A DNA stretch of 64,000 nt from G016756615 sp035556195 (GTDB lineage Bacteria; Pseudomonadota; Alphaproteobacteria; Rhizobiales; Rhizobiaceae): the NCBI GenBank assembly GCA_035556195.1, contig DATMFK010000045.1, positions 186,001 through 250,000 on the forward strand, in the 5' to 3' direction. The stretch's first letter is position 1; each line of letters begins with the position of its first letter. Shown piece after piece: positions 53,644 through 62,005 of this stretch. A model generated the notes under the pieces. That model ran no database searches. It saw nothing but the letters and a program-made list of their open reading frames with translations, and was not told where the DNA came from. The translations under genes and the position numbers were made by a program.

Positions 53644-54480
53644 CTAAAGTTCGGTACGAACCTTCCAGAGTTCGGGGAAAAGCACAACCTCCAGCATCCT
53701 GCGCAGGTAGGATACGCCCGCGGTGCCGCCTGTCCCCTTCTTGAGCCCGATGATCCGCTCCACCGTTGTAACGTGGTTGAATCGCCAGCGGCGAAAATAA
53801 TCTTCGAAATCGACAAGCTTTTCGGCGAGCTCGTAGAGCATCCAATGCCGCTCGGGCTCGGCATAGACCACCTTCCAGGCGGCGAGCACCGCCTCGTTTT
53901 GCTCGCGGGCCTGCCGCCAGTCCGTGCGATGGGCGTCTGCCCCGATATCGAAGCCCTGGCGTGCAAGCAGAAGCAACGCTTCTTCGTAAAGACTCGGCCG
54001 AGCCAGAATCGCCTCCAGCTTCGCCGAGGCCTCGGGCCGGTCGGCATGAGGCTTCAGCATCGCCAGATTGCGATTTCCCGCGAGGAATTCGATTGCCCGA
54101 TACTGCCAGGACTGGAAGCCCGAGGACTGTCCGAGCGCGCTACGGAAACGTGTATATTCGCTGGGAGTCATGGTGCGCAGCACGTCCCAGGCGTTGTTCA
54201 ACTGTTCGAAGATGCGGGCCACACGCGTGAGCATCTTGAAAGCCGGCTCGAGCCGGTCCTCGCGAATCGCGGCGCAGGCCGAACTCGCCTCGTGAATCGC
54301 GAGCTTCATCCACAGTTCCGACGTCTGGTGCTGAATGATGAAGAGCAGCTCGTCTGGCGAATCCGACAACATCTTCTGGGCGCCCAGAACCTGGTCGAGA
54401 TGCAGGTAATCGCTGTAGGACATGGGCGCCGCGACAGCGGTGCGGATGCCCTCTTCCCGCTCGTCCTGAACGGCCGTCAC
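53644..54480 (-). CDS. kynA: tryptophan 2,3-dioxygenase
   Basis: 278 residues from GTG 54480, overlapping the ligase stop (GTGA). Heme enzyme that opens the indole ring of tryptophan to give N-formylkynurenine. Signatures: MSYSDYLHLDQVLGAQ, DELLFIIQHQTSELWMKL (His51 in the active site), heme-ligand His236 in NHVTTVERIIG and GTGGTAGVSYLRRML. It is complete and of normal length. Grouped with the next-step genes kynB (divergent) and kynU. Confidence 0.96.
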   Translation of the reverse strand: MTAVQDEREEGIRTAVAAPMSYSDYLHLDQVLGAQKMLSDSPDELLFIIQHQTSELWMKLAIHEASSACAAIREDRLEPAFKMLTRVARIFEQLNNAWDVLRTMTPSEYTRFRSALGQSSGFQSWQYRAIEFLAGNRNLAMLKPHADRPEASAKLEAILARPSLYEEALLLLARQGFDIGADAHRTDWRQAREQNEAVLAAWKVVYAEPERHWMLYELAEKLVDFEDYFRRWRFNHVTTVERIIGLKKGTGGTAGVSYLRRMLEVVLFPELWKVRTEL

Positions 54481-56102
54481 GCCGGGTGCTCCCGGCGCAG
54501 CCGGAAACGCTGGATCTTGCCGGTCGCCGTCTTCGGCAGGGCGTCGGTGAAGACGATCGAGCGCGGGTATTTGTAGGGGGCGATCGACGCCTTCACATGG
54601 TCCTGCAACCGCTTGACGGTCATGGCGTCCGCCGTCACGCCCTCAGTCAGAACGACGTGGGCCTCGACGATCTGGCCGCGCTCCTCGTCGGGTCGGCCGA
54701 TGACGGCGCATTCGCGCACCTCGATATGGGAGAGCAAGGCCGCTTCCACCTCCGGACCGGCAATGTTGTAGCCGGCGGAGATGATCATGTCGTCCGAGCG
54801 GGCCGCGAAATGGAAATACCCCTTTTCGTCCTGAACGAACGAGTCTCCAGTCAGATTCCAGCCGTCGCGCACGTAATTGCGCTGTCTCTTGTCGGCGAGA
54901 TAGCGGCACCCCGTCGGCCCGCGCACCGCCAGCCGGCCAACCTCGCCGCGCGGCAACTCGCGCATCTCGTCGTCGACGATCTTCGCCTCGTAGCCGCCGA
55001 CCGGCCTGCCTGTCGTGGCCGGGGCGGAATCGTCCTGACGATTCGAGATGAAGATATGGAGCATTTCCGTCGCGCCGATGCCGTCGAGGATCGGCTTGCC
55101 GGTTTTGCGCTGCCAATCCTCATAGACCGGCGCCGGCAACGTCTCGCCGGCCGAGACCGCCAGCCGCAGCGAAGACAGGTCGGCGCCGTTGTCCATGGCC
55201 GCGAGCATCGCTCGATAGGCGGTCGGCGCCGTGAAGCAGATGGTCGCCTTGTACCTCTCGATGATCTCGATCATGTTGGGCGGGGTCGCGGTTTCCAGCA
55301 GCGTCGCCGCCGCGCCGAAACGCAAGGGGAAGATTGCCAGCCCACCAAGCCCGAAGGTGAAGGCGAGCGGCGGCGAGCCGACGAAGACATCGTCGGGGGT
55401 CACGCCGAGCACCTCCTTTGCATAGCCATCGGCAATGATCAGAAGATCGCGGTGAAAATGCATCGTGGCCTTCGGCTCGCCGGTCGTGCCGGAAGTGAAA
55501 CCGAGCAGCGCGACGTCGTCGCGGCCCGTGCGCACCGCCTCGAACTTCACGGATTTGTTGAGCGCGATGCGGTCGAGCTCCGCATCGTGGTTGGCGGTGC
55601 CGTCGAAACCTACCACCGCCTTGAGGAAACGGCTCTCCTTCGCGCAGGCCACGAGATCGTCCTTGATGCGCGTATCGCAGAGCGCCAGAGATATCTCGGC
55701 TTTGTCGATGATCTGAGCGAGCTCGCCGGACCGCAGCATGGGCATGGTGTTGACCACCACCGCGCCTGCCTTGGTGGCGGCGAGCCAACAGGCGACCATG
55801 GCGGGATTGTTGGCCGAGCGGATGAGCACGCGGTTGCCGGGCTTGACGCCATAATCCTCGACGAGCGCGTGGGCCAGTCGGTTCGTCCAGTCGGAAAGTT
55901 CCTTGTAGGTACGACGGCGACCATTGCCGATCAGGGCCGTATGGTCGCCAAACCCCTTCTCCACCATGCCGTCGGTAAGCTCGACCGCAGCGTTGATGTG
56001 GTCGGGGTAATCGAATCCGTCGAGCAGGAAATCGGGCCACTCCTCCCGAGGCGGCAGATTGTCCCGCGCGAAGCTGTCGACATGCGAGGTGGGTCCAAGC
56101 AT
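54477..56102 (-). CDS. 2-aminobenzoate (anthranilate)-CoA ligase
   Basis: 541 residues from ATG 56102. AMP-forming acyl-CoA ligase: P-loop LGFTSGTTGEPKATMH, GIGATEM (A5), the hinge WNLTGDSFVQDEKGYFHFAARSDDMIISAGYNI and catalytic Lys in LPKTATGKIQRF. Sequence character fits the benzoate-/2-aminobenzoate-CoA ligase branch (VDSFARDNLPP near the start, FTFGLGGLAIFPL). It makes anthranilyl-CoA from anthranilate produced by KynU. It is the first gene of the ligase-kynA-livKHMGF operon and overlaps kynA by 4 bases. Confidence 0.88.
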   Translation of the reverse strand: MLGPTSHVDSFARDNLPPREEWPDFLLDGFDYPDHINAAVELTDGMVEKGFGDHTALIGNGRRRTYKELSDWTNRLAHALVEDYGVKPGNRVLIRSANNPAMVACWLAATKAGAVVVNTMPMLRSGELAQIIDKAEISLALCDTRIKDDLVACAKESRFLKAVVGFDGTANHDAELDRIALNKSVKFEAVRTGRDDVALLGFTSGTTGEPKATMHFHRDLLIIADGYAKEVLGVTPDDVFVGSPPLAFTFGLGGLAIFPLRFGAAATLLETATPPNMIEIIERYKATICFTAPTAYRAMLAAMDNGADLSSLRLAVSAGETLPAPVYEDWQRKTGKPILDGIGATEMLHIFISNRQDDSAPATTGRPVGGYEAKIVDDEMRELPRGEVGRLAVRGPTGCRYLADKRQRNYVRDGWNLTGDSFVQDEKGYFHFAARSDDMIISAGYNIAGPEVEAALLSHIEVRECAVIGRPDEERGQIVEAHVVLTEGVTADAMTVKRLQDHVKASIAPYKYPRSIVFTDALPKTATGKIQRFRLRREHPA

Positions 56103-56383
56103 CGTGTGAGATCCTAGGCTCGTCGTTCCGTCCGGGGAGTTCCCGGAACCGGAAACGCCTGCATTTTCCTGCGGGCCTGGGATGCTGCAGCGTGCTCCGA
56201 TCTTCCCGAAAAACCGGTGTCGGCGATCGTCACGGCGAGACCTCCCATTCTCGACTGAACATCCGATTGCATCGCATTTGCGAGCGGCGATTTCAAGGAA
56301 ATTATTTCAAGCATAAAGTTTTTCGGGGCGCGATTGACTTTCGCCCGGCGGACCGGCACGCAAGGAAGCCTTGGAGGAGAACG
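56103..56383. promoter_or_regulatory. divergent promoter region ligase/kynB with GAAAT-N-ATTTC palindrome
   Basis: 281 bases. GAAATTATTTC (about 56297-56307) is a palindrome centred at 56302, within two direct copies of ATTTCAAG (56289-56296 and 56303-56310) spaced 14 bp. The site could bind the pathway's regulator, which is not adjacent. Confidence 0.4.
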
Positions 56384-57217
56384 ATGATGATCCATCACCA
56401 GATCGTGGACTGGGACGGCGCCTACACGAATGGCGCCAACATCCCAGGCGGCGACCGCTGGCCCGCCGCCTGGGTCGGGCCCGCCAAGACGTTGCGCGAA
56501 GATCTCTCCGCGACAGGGCGGGCGAAGCTCGACCTGTCCTACGGCCCGACCGAACGCAACCGCTTCGACCTTTTCCTGCCCGAGCGCGAGGTCAGCGGAC
56601 TGGTGGTCTTCGTCCACGGCGGCTACTGGATGGCGCTCGACAAGAGCTACTGGTCGCATCTCGCCGCCGGCCCGTTGGCGAAGGGGTACGCCGTCGCCAT
56701 GCCCTCCTACACGCTCTGCCCGCAGATACGGATTGCGGGCATCGCGGAAGAAATCGCGGCCGCGATCGGCGAGGCAGCCAAGCTGGTCGACGGCCCCTTG
56801 ATGCTCACCGGCCACTCCGCCGGGGGTCATCTGGTCAGCCGCATGGCATGCGCTGATTCCCCTCTGTCGACCGAGGCGAAGCAGCGCCTGCGCCACGTCG
56901 TTTCAATCTCCGGGCTTCACGACCTGAGACCGCTGATGCGCACCGCCATGAACGAGCGGCTACGCATCGACGAAGCCGAAGCTCTCGCGGAAAGCCCAGC
57001 GCTGCTGCGCCCCATGGAAGGCTTGCGCCTGACCTGCTGGGTCGGCGGCAGCGAACGCGCCGAATTCATTCGGCAGAGCGATCTGCTCGCCAATATCTGG
57101 ACAGGGCTCGGCGCAAGAACCGCTAGCGTGATGGAGCCCGACCGTCATCATTTCACTGTGATAGACGGGCTCAGCGACGCGGAACATCCACTGACGAAGG
57201 CGTTGGTTTCCGGCTAG
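56384..57217 (+). CDS. kynB: alpha/beta hydrolase, probable arylformamidase (kynurenine formamidase)
   Basis: 277 residues from ATG 56384 (ATG 56387 also possible), preceded by GGAGGAG. Oxyanion motif FVHGGYWM (HGG 78-80), nucleophile Ser145 in LTGHSAGGHL, and a late His in DRHHFTVIDG. This is the esterase-like alpha/beta-hydrolase type of kynurenine formamidase, distinct from the bacterial metal-dependent KynB type. With TDO and kynureninase genes next to it, the missing step, N-formylkynurenine to kynurenine, fits it well. Assignment to that step is by context. Confidence 0.8.
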   Translation: MMIHHQIVDWDGAYTNGANIPGGDRWPAAWVGPAKTLREDLSATGRAKLDLSYGPTERNRFDLFLPEREVSGLVVFVHGGYWMALDKSYWSHLAAGPLAKGYAVAMPSYTLCPQIRIAGIAEEIAAAIGEAAKLVDGPLMLTGHSAGGHLVSRMACADSPLSTEAKQRLRHVVSISGLHDLRPLMRTAMNERLRIDEAEALAESPALLRPMEGLRLTCWVGGSERAEFIRQSDLLANIWTGLGARTASVMEPDRHHFTVIDGLSDAEHPLTKALVSG

Positions 57218-57223
57218 TCCGCT

Positions 57224-57399
57224 CCCCCCCTCATCCGACCGCGCTTCGCGCGGCCACCTTCTCCACAACAAGGGGAGAAGGTGGGCTTTGCACGTCCGGT
57301 TTCGCAAATCACCGACGTGGCGATTGCGAACGGTCCGCCTCCCTCCTCCCCTCGTTGTCGTGGGAGAAGGTGGCCGTGCGAAGCGCGGTCGGATGGGGC
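57224..57399. repeat. RIME-like palindromic repeat, copy 4
   Basis: CATCCGACCGCGCTTCGCG, then CGGCCACCTTCTCC and TGGGAGAAGGTGGCCG, then TGCGAAGCGCGGTCGGATG are mirrored; a 7-base GCGCGGC-type hairpin is inside each half. It fills the convergent gap between kynB and the dehydratase gene. Confidence 0.82.
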
Positions 57400-57402
57400 A
57401 AC

Positions 57403-58344
57403 CTACGAAACGATCGCATCCGGTCCTGCCCCGCAGACGATGGCGCACACGCGGTCGCCCGGGCGGAGGGCGACACGGCCTTCCCTGAGCGCGGCAATGG
57501 CCGCCGCGCCGCTAAGGTCGGCGGCAAGCCCCATCTCGAACCACAGCCAGCGCGCGGCCTTGCGCATCTCCTCGTCATCCACCAGGACAATATCGTCGAC
57601 GCGCTCGCGCACGATCTCGAAAATGGCATCGTCGGTCTTGGCGCAGGCCATGGTCGCGACCGACGTCGTAATCTTGTCGAGGCCGACATTCTCGCCCGCT
57701 TCGAGGGCGCGCAGCAGCACGGGGCAGCCCTCCGCTTCTATGCCTATCACCCTCGTCTTGGGTGACAGCGCCTTCATCGCGGTCGCGACGCCGCTCACCA
57801 GCCCGCCACCGCCCATGGCGACCAGCACGGCATCGACGTTCGCCACCTGATCGAGGATCTCGAGCGCGACCGTCCCCTGTCCCGCCACGACGTGCCTATC
57901 GGCGAAAGGATGGAAATAGGCAGCGCCCGTCCTGGCGACGAAATCGAGCGCGGCGACATTGGATTGGTCCCAGGCAGAGCCGACGATCCGCGTTTCCGCG
58001 CCCCAGGCCTTGAGTTTCTCGATCTTGGCCTGCGAGGCGTTCGACGGCAGGAAGATCGTCGCGGGCACGCCGGCCATCCGGGCTGCCCGTGCCGTGGCGA
58101 TGCCGTGGTTCCCGCCTGAGGCGGTCACGACTCCCCTGGCAAGATCGGCCTTGTCCATCGCCAGCAGCCGGTTGGTCGCGCCGCGCGCCTTGAACGAGCC
58201 GGTGACTTGCAGCAATTCGAGCTTCAGCGACACCTCGGCGTCTCCCAGCGGCGACTTGAGTTGTGTGGCGTCGATCACCGGCGTTCGCCTGACATGGCTG
58301 CCGATCCGATGGGCAGCCGTTTGGATATCCTCGATACCGATCAT
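57403..58344 (-). CDS. PLP-dependent threonine dehydratase-like enzyme (EutB-like)
   Basis: 313 residues from ATG 58344, with CAGGAGATC upstream, overlapping the previous gene's stop (ATGA). Fold-type-II PLP enzyme: Schiff-base Lys52 in GSFKARGATNRLL, SGGNHGIATARAA and the phosphate-binding VLVAMGGGGLVSG. No C-terminal regulatory ACT domain. It would catalyse a beta-elimination of a hydroxy amino acid. A similar enzyme (EutB) sits beside a DoeB/EutE-like deacylase in ectoine degradation operons; the same pair occurs here. Confidence 0.85.
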   Translation of the reverse strand: MIGIEDIQTAAHRIGSHVRRTPVIDATQLKSPLGDAEVSLKLELLQVTGSFKARGATNRLLAMDKADLARGVVTASGGNHGIATARAARMAGVPATIFLPSNASQAKIEKLKAWGAETRIVGSAWDQSNVAALDFVARTGAAYFHPFADRHVVAGQGTVALEILDQVANVDAVLVAMGGGGLVSGVATAMKALSPKTRVIGIEAEGCPVLLRALEAGENVGLDKITTSVATMACAKTDDAIFEIVRERVDDIVLVDDEEMRKAARWLWFEMGLAADLSGAAAIAALREGRVALRPGDRVCAIVCGAGPDAIVS

Positions 58345-59357
58345 GCAAGATCTCCTGGGTAAGGTCCGGCAACGGTCGCGCAACAATTGCCTGCCACCAC
58401 CCGTCCCGGCTGGCGGCGACCGTAAACGATCCCGTCGGCTGCGTAGCGCACCACTTCCGGCACACGGAATGGGTCGGTCAGATTATGGATGCGGCCCGCC
58501 TCCTGGCCGGCCTTCACCTCCGTGCCGAGGTCATGGAACGGCTCGAAGACACCCTCGCAGCTCGCCAGCACATAACCCTCTGGACCTGGAATCCTGAGGA
58601 TCTTTCGCACCGACTGAGGGGAGGCGGCCTCGCCCGGCGGCAGCACGCCGAAATGGGCGAGCAGGTTGCGCACACCGCGCCGGCATATGGCCAGCGCTTC
58701 GAGCGACACGGTTCCGGCGCCGGCCATCTCGGTGCCGACAGTGGTAAGGCCTGCCCGCACGGCCGACGCCGTCGAGGTCCGGGGATCGCCGAGGTTGTCG
58801 ATGACGACCGAGAGCGGGGCACCGAATGCCAGCACTGCCGCTGTGTTTCGCCTGTGATGTTCCTCATTCGGCGCCGGTTCGACGATGGCGCTCGGCAGGA
58901 TGTTGAGAGAAGAGCCGCCAGAATGGAGATCGACGAAAGCATCGCCCAGCGGGAAGATCACATCGCTGACATAGGCCGAGATCTGCTGGGTTATGCTTCC
59001 GTGGGGATCGCCGGGAAAGGTGCGGTTGAAATTGAGTCCATCGACCGGAGACGTGCGGCGACCGGCGGCGACGGCGGGAAGATTGACGGCAGGCAGGAAG
59101 ATGATGCGCCCTTCGATCGACGCAGGGTCGAGCGTGCGGATCAGCTCGCCCAGCGTGATCGGTCCCTCATATTCGTCCCCGTGATTGCCGGCCTGCAGGA
59201 TGACCGTCGGGCCAGTGCCGTTGGCGATGACCGCCAACGGGACGCGAACCGCGCCCCACGCATCCTCATGGGGAGAATGCGGGATATCGACGAACCCGAT
59301 CTGCTTGCCGGGTTTGTCGAAGTCGATCGTCGTGCGTGCTGTCGAGATGCGAGCCAT
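58341..59357 (-). CDS. aspartoacylase/succinylglutamate desuccinylase family deacylase (DoeB/EutE-like)
   Basis: 338 residues from ATG 59357. Zinc carboxypeptidase-like fold: metal ligands His59 and Glu62 (GNHGDEYEG) and His145 (VDLHSGG), catalytic Glu210 (VGTEMAG), and NFNRTFPG. This branch includes N-alpha-acetyl-diaminobutyrate deacetylase DoeB of ectoine catabolism. It is translationally coupled to the downstream dehydratase gene. No ectoine hydrolase (DoeA) is present in the window, so the natural N-acyl substrate is open; N-acylated amino acids from the tryptophan pathway are one option. Confidence 0.85.
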   Translation of the reverse strand: MARISTARTTIDFDKPGKQIGFVDIPHSPHEDAWGAVRVPLAVIANGTGPTVILQAGNHGDEYEGPITLGELIRTLDPASIEGRIIFLPAVNLPAVAAGRRTSPVDGLNFNRTFPGDPHGSITQQISAYVSDVIFPLGDAFVDLHSGGSSLNILPSAIVEPAPNEEHHRRNTAAVLAFGAPLSVVIDNLGDPRTSTASAVRAGLTTVGTEMAGAGTVSLEALAICRRGVRNLLAHFGVLPPGEAASPQSVRKILRIPGPEGYVLASCEGVFEPFHDLGTEVKAGQEAGRIHNLTDPFRVPEVVRYAADGIVYGRRQPGRVVAGNCCATVAGPYPGDLA

Positions 59358-59430
59358 GAGCTTGTCGCCGGAAGAACGGACGTTTCCATGCTGACATTCC
59401 TGGTCCGGCCGGTCAAAGGCCAGCCGAAGC

Positions 59431-59868
59431 TCAATCCGGGACCACGGCGGTTGCCTGGATTTCGACCAGGGCCTCGTCCTCGACCAGACCGGAGACCTCC
59501 ACGACCGCCATGGCGGGGAAATGCCGGCCCATCGTGGCTTTATACGCGGCGCCGATCTCCTTCAGCGAAGCCGAATACAGTTTGCGGTCGAGCACATACC
59601 AGGTCATCGTCGTCACATGCTCGGGACCGGCGCCGGCCTCCCGTAGGATTGCGACGATGTTCTCCAGCGTCTGGCGCACTTGTCCGGCAAGATCGTGCAC
59701 CTCGAACCGACATTCGGCGTTCCAGCCGATCTGGCCACCGACAAAGATCGTCCGGCCGCGCGCCTCCATGCCATTGGCATAGCCCAACGGCTTGGTCCAG
59801 CCGGCCGGTTGAAGGGTCCGATGCGGCGTTGCCGGCTGGACGTCGAGTGATTGCTTGATCGCGGTCAT
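59431..59868 (-). CDS. RidA (YjgF/UK114)-family protein, probable enamine/imine deaminase
   Basis: 145 residues. RidA fold with IFVGGQIGWNAE, LAGQVRQTLENIVAILREAGAGPEHV and the FPAMAVVEVSGLVEDEALVEIQATAVV end. In archetypal RidA the PAR motif supplies the Arg that binds the substrate carboxylate; here the position is Met120 (FPAM). So this is not the classical 2-aminoacrylate deaminase. ATG 59868 overlaps the acyl-CoA dehydrogenase stop. Placement in the anthranilyl-CoA operon suggests it hydrolyses a CoA-linked enamine intermediate. Confidence 0.83.
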   Translation of the reverse strand: MTAIKQSLDVQPATPHRTLQPAGWTKPLGYANGMEARGRTIFVGGQIGWNAECRFEVHDLAGQVRQTLENIVAILREAGAGPEHVTTMTWYVLDRKLYSASLKEIGAAYKATMGRHFPAMAVVEVSGLVEDEALVEIQATAVVPD

Positions 59869-61079
59869 GGTGTTCCCTGGGCAGACTTTTCCTGGCGGGC
59901 CCCCTTCAGGAGTTCGCGCCCGATGATGAGCTTCTGGACCTCGGTTGCGCCTTCATAGATGCGCAACGCGCGGATCTCCCGATAGAGACGCTCCGCGATC
60001 TCGCCGACGCGCACGCCGCGTCCGCCAAAGAGTTGGACGGCCTGATCGATCACCCATTGGGCGTTTTCCGTGGCGGTCATCTTCGCCATCGCCGCCTCTT
60101 TCGTCGTCGGAAGGTTCTGCACGTCGCGCCGCCAGGCGGTGCGGCAGGTGAGCAGGGCAGCCGCATCGATGGCCGTCGCCATGTCGCCCAAAGTGCTCTG
60201 GGCTGTCGGCAGATCTGCAAGCGTCGCGCCGAACATGGCCCGGGAGCGCGCATGCTCCAGCGCCTCGTCGAGCGCGCGGCGCGCGAAGCCGATCGCGGCT
60301 GCCGCAACGGACGGGCGGAAGATATCGAGAGTGCGCATGGCGATCTTGAACCCCTCCCCGGCTTGCCCCAGCAGATGCGAAGCCGGGATGCGGCAGTTCT
60401 CGAAACGGAGCCGCGCGAGCGGGTGCGGGGCGATCGTCTCGATGCGCTCCGCGATCGAGAAGCCCGGCGTTCCGGCAAAGACGACGAAGGCCGAGATCCC
60501 TCGCGTCCCCGGCGCCTCGCCGGTGCGGGCGAAAACCGTATAGACGTCGGCTATGCCGCCATTGGAGATCCAGGTCTTCTCGCCATCGAGAACATAGCTG
60601 TCGCCCTCACGCCTCGCCGCGCAGCGCATCGCCGCGACGTCCGAACCGGCTTCAGGCTCGGAAAGAGCGAAAGCGGAAATCAGCTCGCCCCGGGCCACTG
60701 CAGGAAGGATGCGCTTCTTCAGGGTATCCGAGCCGGAGAGGCTGATCGCCCCGGTCCCGAGGCCCTGCATGGCGAAGGCGAAATCCGCGAGCCCATCCGC
60801 ATAGGCGAGCGTCTCTCGCGCCAGGCAGAGCGAACGGCTGTCGATCTCTTCGAAGGCCCCGCCGAAGGCCTTGGGCACGCAGTTCTTCAGGATACCGGCC
60901 GCTCCGAGCGCCTTGACCAGCACGCGGCAGGCAGAGTCCACATCCGTGTGATCGATCGTGCCGAGCCCGCCCTGGGCGACGAAACGATCGAGCTCGCCTA
61001 CGAGGTCGCGATGCGCAGCCTCGAAGAACGGCCATGCCAGATGGTCCCGCGACGGAGCCGCTGCGTGAAGCATCGACAT
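59865..61079 (-). CDS. acyl-CoA dehydrogenase
   Basis: 404 residues from ATG 61079. FAD-dependent dehydrogenase with the usual N-terminal helical, middle beta (AFALSEPEAGSD, KTWISNGGIADVYTVFART) and C-terminal helical domains (DIFRPSVAAAAIGFARRAL). The catalytic Glu is in IYEGATEVQKLIIGREL. It probably oxidises a ring-derived or ring-opened CoA ester in the lower anthranilate pathway. It lies 1 base after the crotonase gene. Confidence 0.92.
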   Translation of the reverse strand: MSMLHAAAPSRDHLAWPFFEAAHRDLVGELDRFVAQGGLGTIDHTDVDSACRVLVKALGAAGILKNCVPKAFGGAFEEIDSRSLCLARETLAYADGLADFAFAMQGLGTGAISLSGSDTLKKRILPAVARGELISAFALSEPEAGSDVAAMRCAARREGDSYVLDGEKTWISNGGIADVYTVFARTGEAPGTRGISAFVVFAGTPGFSIAERIETIAPHPLARLRFENCRIPASHLLGQAGEGFKIAMRTLDIFRPSVAAAAIGFARRALDEALEHARSRAMFGATLADLPTAQSTLGDMATAIDAAALLTCRTAWRRDVQNLPTTKEAAMAKMTATENAQWVIDQAVQLFGGRGVRVGEIAERLYREIRALRIYEGATEVQKLIIGRELLKGARQEKSAQGTP

Positions 61080-61080
61080 C

Positions 61081-61923
61081 TCAGTTCCCCTGAAAGACGG
61101 GCTTCGACTTGGCAGCGAAACCTTCGAAGGCTCGCCGAAAATCGCCGGTCGCCATGCAGATGGCCTGGGCCTGCGCCTCGTGCTCCAGCATTTCCTCGAT
61201 GCCCATCGACCATTCCTGGTCGAGCATCTTCTTCGTCATCGAGTGGGCGAACCAAGGCCCGTCGGCCAGCATGCGGGCGAAACGGCGGGCCTCATCGTGC
61301 AGGGACGCGGCGTCATGCAGTGAATTGTAGAACCCCCAGGCATGGCCTTCCGCCGCCGTCATGGCGCGCCCCGTGAAGAGAAGCTCGGCCGCCCGCCCCT
61401 GGCCGATGATGCGCGGAAGAATGCCGCAAGCCCCCATGTCGGCTCCGGCGAGGCCGACCCGGGTGAACAGGAATGCGGTCTTGGTATCCGGGGTCGCCAA
61501 ACGATGATCCGACGCCATGGCGAGGATCGCGCCGGCGCCGGCGCAGATGCCGTCCACAGCCGCGATGACCGGCTGCGGGCAGGCGCGGATCTGCCGGACA
61601 AGATCGCCGGTCATGCGGGTGAAGGCCAGGAGATCGGGCATCGCCATGCGCGTCAGCGGCTCGATGATCTCGAAGACGTCTCCGCCGGAGCAGAAATTCC
61701 CGCCGGCGCCCGCGAGCACGACAGCGCGCACGTCGCTCGCACGGGCGAGAGAGCGGAAGAGATCGCCCAATTCTTCATAGCTTTCAAAAGTGAGTGGGTT
61801 CTTCTTCTCAGGGCGGTTGAGCGTGATTGTCGCGACCCGGCCGTCTTCGTCCGTCTCGAACAGGAAGTGCCTGGCCTTGTGGCCCTTGAAGGGACGCTTC
61901 TTGTCCTGCATGGCGTTGGTCAT
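61081..61923 (-). CDS. enoyl-CoA hydratase/crotonase-family protein with altered active site
   Basis: 280 residues from ATG 61923. Crotonase fold: oxyanion-hole segment AGAGGNFCSGGDV and the second segment ADMGACGILPRIIGQGRAAELLFTG. In typical enoyl-CoA hydratases a PE pair supplies the first catalytic Glu; here the aligned region reads FLFTRVGLAG, without Glu. The second Glu appears kept (AAELL). So it may catalyse ring-opening hydrolysis or another CoA-thioester reaction rather than simple hydration. The N-terminus has a 10-residue Lys/Arg-rich extension. Confidence 0.85.
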   Translation of the reverse strand: MTNAMQDKKRPFKGHKARHFLFETDEDGRVATITLNRPEKKNPLTFESYEELGDLFRSLARASDVRAVVLAGAGGNFCSGGDVFEIIEPLTRMAMPDLLAFTRMTGDLVRQIRACPQPVIAAVDGICAGAGAILAMASDHRLATPDTKTAFLFTRVGLAGADMGACGILPRIIGQGRAAELLFTGRAMTAAEGHAWGFYNSLHDAASLHDEARRFARMLADGPWFAHSMTKKMLDQEWSMGIEEMLEHEAQAQAICMATGDFRRAFEGFAAKSKPVFQGN

Positions 61924-62005
61924 CGTTGTGTCATCCCTTGTGTCATGCTGCCGCGCTTGCCGCCCGGCAGCCTTCTTCCTGTCAGCCTTCGCCGACGCCT
62001 ACGTG

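Noticed and set aside
54486..56117. 543-codon plus-strand frame opposite the CoA ligase gene
   Set aside because: The minus strand encodes a complete AMP-forming ligase; the plus product has the His/Arg/Asp/Val-rich look of antisense translation.
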